From: an uncultured Selenomonadales bacterium
GTDB lineage: Bacteria > Bacillota > Negativicutes > DSM-1736 > Dendrosporobacteraceae
Length of the DNA stretch: 64,000 nucleotides
Reading direction: 5' to 3'
Assembly: GCA_946407015.1 (NCBI GenBank)
Contig: CAMJML010000005.1
Coordinates: 179,935 to 243,934 of the forward strand
A program made the position numbers and the translations under genes. Shown here piece after piece: positions 63,304 through 64,000 of this stretch (the stretch's first letter is position 1; each line of letters opens with the position of its first letter). The notes under the pieces are model-generated. The model searched no databases. It was not told the origin of the DNA and saw nothing but the letters and a program-made list of their open reading frames with translations.

Positions 63304-63924
63304 GTGCATAAAGACTCATTACTTAATAATAGACAAAAACAAATTCTTGCTTATATCAAAGACACGCTGCGGCTTAAAGGTTATCCTCCCTCCGTACGGG
63401 AAATTGGAGAAGCCGTTGGGTTAAGTTCCAGCTCAACTGTACATAGTCATTTATCAAAACTTGAAGAACTGGGTTTTATTCGTCGTGATCAAGATAAACC
63501 CAGAGCCATAGAAATTTTAGATGAAGCTCCGTGGCGGCAAAAAGAATTGACAGCTGTACCTTTGGTCGGGCGCGTTACAGCTGGACAGCCGATACTAGCA
63601 GTTGAGAATGTTGAAGAAGTTTATCCTTTGCCTACAGAATTAGTTGGCAGTGATGAACGTATTTTCATGCTTTCAGTACAAGGGGACAGTATGATCAACG
63701 CCGGTATTTTAAATGGCGATTATGTCATTGTACGTGAGCAGCATACCGCTTATAACAGCGATATTATCGTCGCTTTACTCAATGATGAAGAAGCTACGGT
63801 GAAGCGCTTTTTTAAAGAAAAAGATCAAATTCGCTTACAACCGGAGAATGACCATATGGAGCCGATTTTCACCAAAGATATTTCTATTTTAGGTAAAGTG
63901 ATAGGAGTTTTCCGCCGGTTATAA
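63304..63924 (+). CDS. lexA: SOS repressor LexA
   Basis: 206 aa. N-terminal winged helix (about 1-70: [23 protein letters not shown]), then the self-cleaving domain: cleavage site Ala93-Gly94 in VTAGQP, catalytic Ser129 in QGDSM and Lys167 in EATVKRF. Start GTG 63304, 8 bases after AGGAG. Autoregulated through the SOS box at the promoter. The 76 bases after its stop hold no recognisable feature. Confidence 0.97.
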   Translation: MHKDSLLNNRQKQILAYIKDTLRLKGYPPSVREIGEAVGLSSSSTVHSHLSKLEELGFIRRDQDKPRAIEILDEAPWRQKELTAVPLVGRVTAGQPILAVENVEEVYPLPTELVGSDERIFMLSVQGDSMINAGILNGDYVIVREQHTAYNSDIIVALLNDEEATVKRFFKEKDQIRLQPENDHMEPIFTKDISILGKVIGVFRRL

Positions 63925-64000
63925 AAAACAAGAACTAGCCGTTTGTGAAGTGAACCCTGGTTTAGGAAGATCAAATAAAACCACCATACGTAGGATTAGT

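Overview
The window looks like chromosomal DNA of a spore-forming, anaerobic Firmicute of the Negativicutes type (Sporomusa/Pelosinus-like). This is an inference from moderately AT-rich DNA, strong AGGAGG ribosome sites, the yicC-remA-gmk-rpoZ-coaBC and def-fmt-DUF116-rsmB-rlmN gene orders, CotF-like spore coat proteins, a ferredoxin-dependent 2-oxoacid oxidoreductase, and three riboswitches of Firmicute type. Nothing looks like a plasmid, prophage or genomic island. The only mobile-type gene is a lone tyrosine recombinase near the right end.

Layout. 1-2.8 kb: the end of a Ca2+-type P-ATPase, dapF, and a small exported protein of unknown function. 3-15.4 kb: housekeeping genes for RNA turnover, biofilm/matrix regulation, GMP and CoA synthesis, SAM synthase under a SAM-I riboswitch, primosome helicase, formyl-Met processing, and rRNA methylation. 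15.5-23.6 kb: a signalling and cell-wall operon (fhaA, fhaB, PP2C phosphatase, ftsW/rodA, class B PBP, PASTA kinase prkC, then rsgA and rpe) behind a near-consensus sigma-A promoter. 23.6-27.4 kb: ribDEBAH behind an FMN riboswitch. 27.4-33 kb: phosphodiesterase, Hsp33, L28 (minus strand), DUF1858, recG, and a TVP38-like membrane protein. 33-40.4 kb: a Cys-containing protein with a sigma-K-like promoter (minus strand), a tautomerase, a 3D-domain wall protein behind a c-di-AMP riboswitch, guaB, a polysaccharide deacetylase (minus strand), a class A PBP, and a TagA/WecG glycosyltransferase. 40.4-45.8 kb: psd-pssA, a GT2 glycosyltransferase, queD-queE-surE, and a TIGR04086-like membrane protein. 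46-52.7 kb: a SAM by-product salvage cluster (phosphorylase, mtnA, ahcY, class II aldolase, mtaD) followed by an aminotransferase and an ASCH-like protein. 52.7-56.1 kb: pduL and a four-subunit 2-oxoacid:ferredoxin oxidoreductase. 56.1-64 kb: a GGDEF protein, a methyltransferase, a patatin, a trypsin-like protease, two CotF-like genes (minus strand), RNase H, a tyrosine recombinase, and lexA with its own SOS box.

The genes connect around three themes. Envelope: the kinase/FHA/PBP operon, class A PBP, deacetylase, 3D protein, TagA and the phosphatidylethanolamine genes. SAM chemistry: metK makes SAM, and the 46-51 kb cluster recycles its nucleoside by-products. Here the phosphorylase carries an Asn in the base-recognition loop, suggesting salvage through inosine-type intermediates made by the deaminase in the same operon. 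Nucleotide signalling: a c-di-AMP riboswitch and a diguanylate cyclase.

I did not find a wholly new system. The strongest leads are the probable deaminate-first SAM salvage operon, the lox-like inverted repeat just upstream of the lone recombinase, the HMA-fold protein that has lost one of its two metal-binding cysteines, and a run of genes whose stop codons sit inside their own terminator hairpins.
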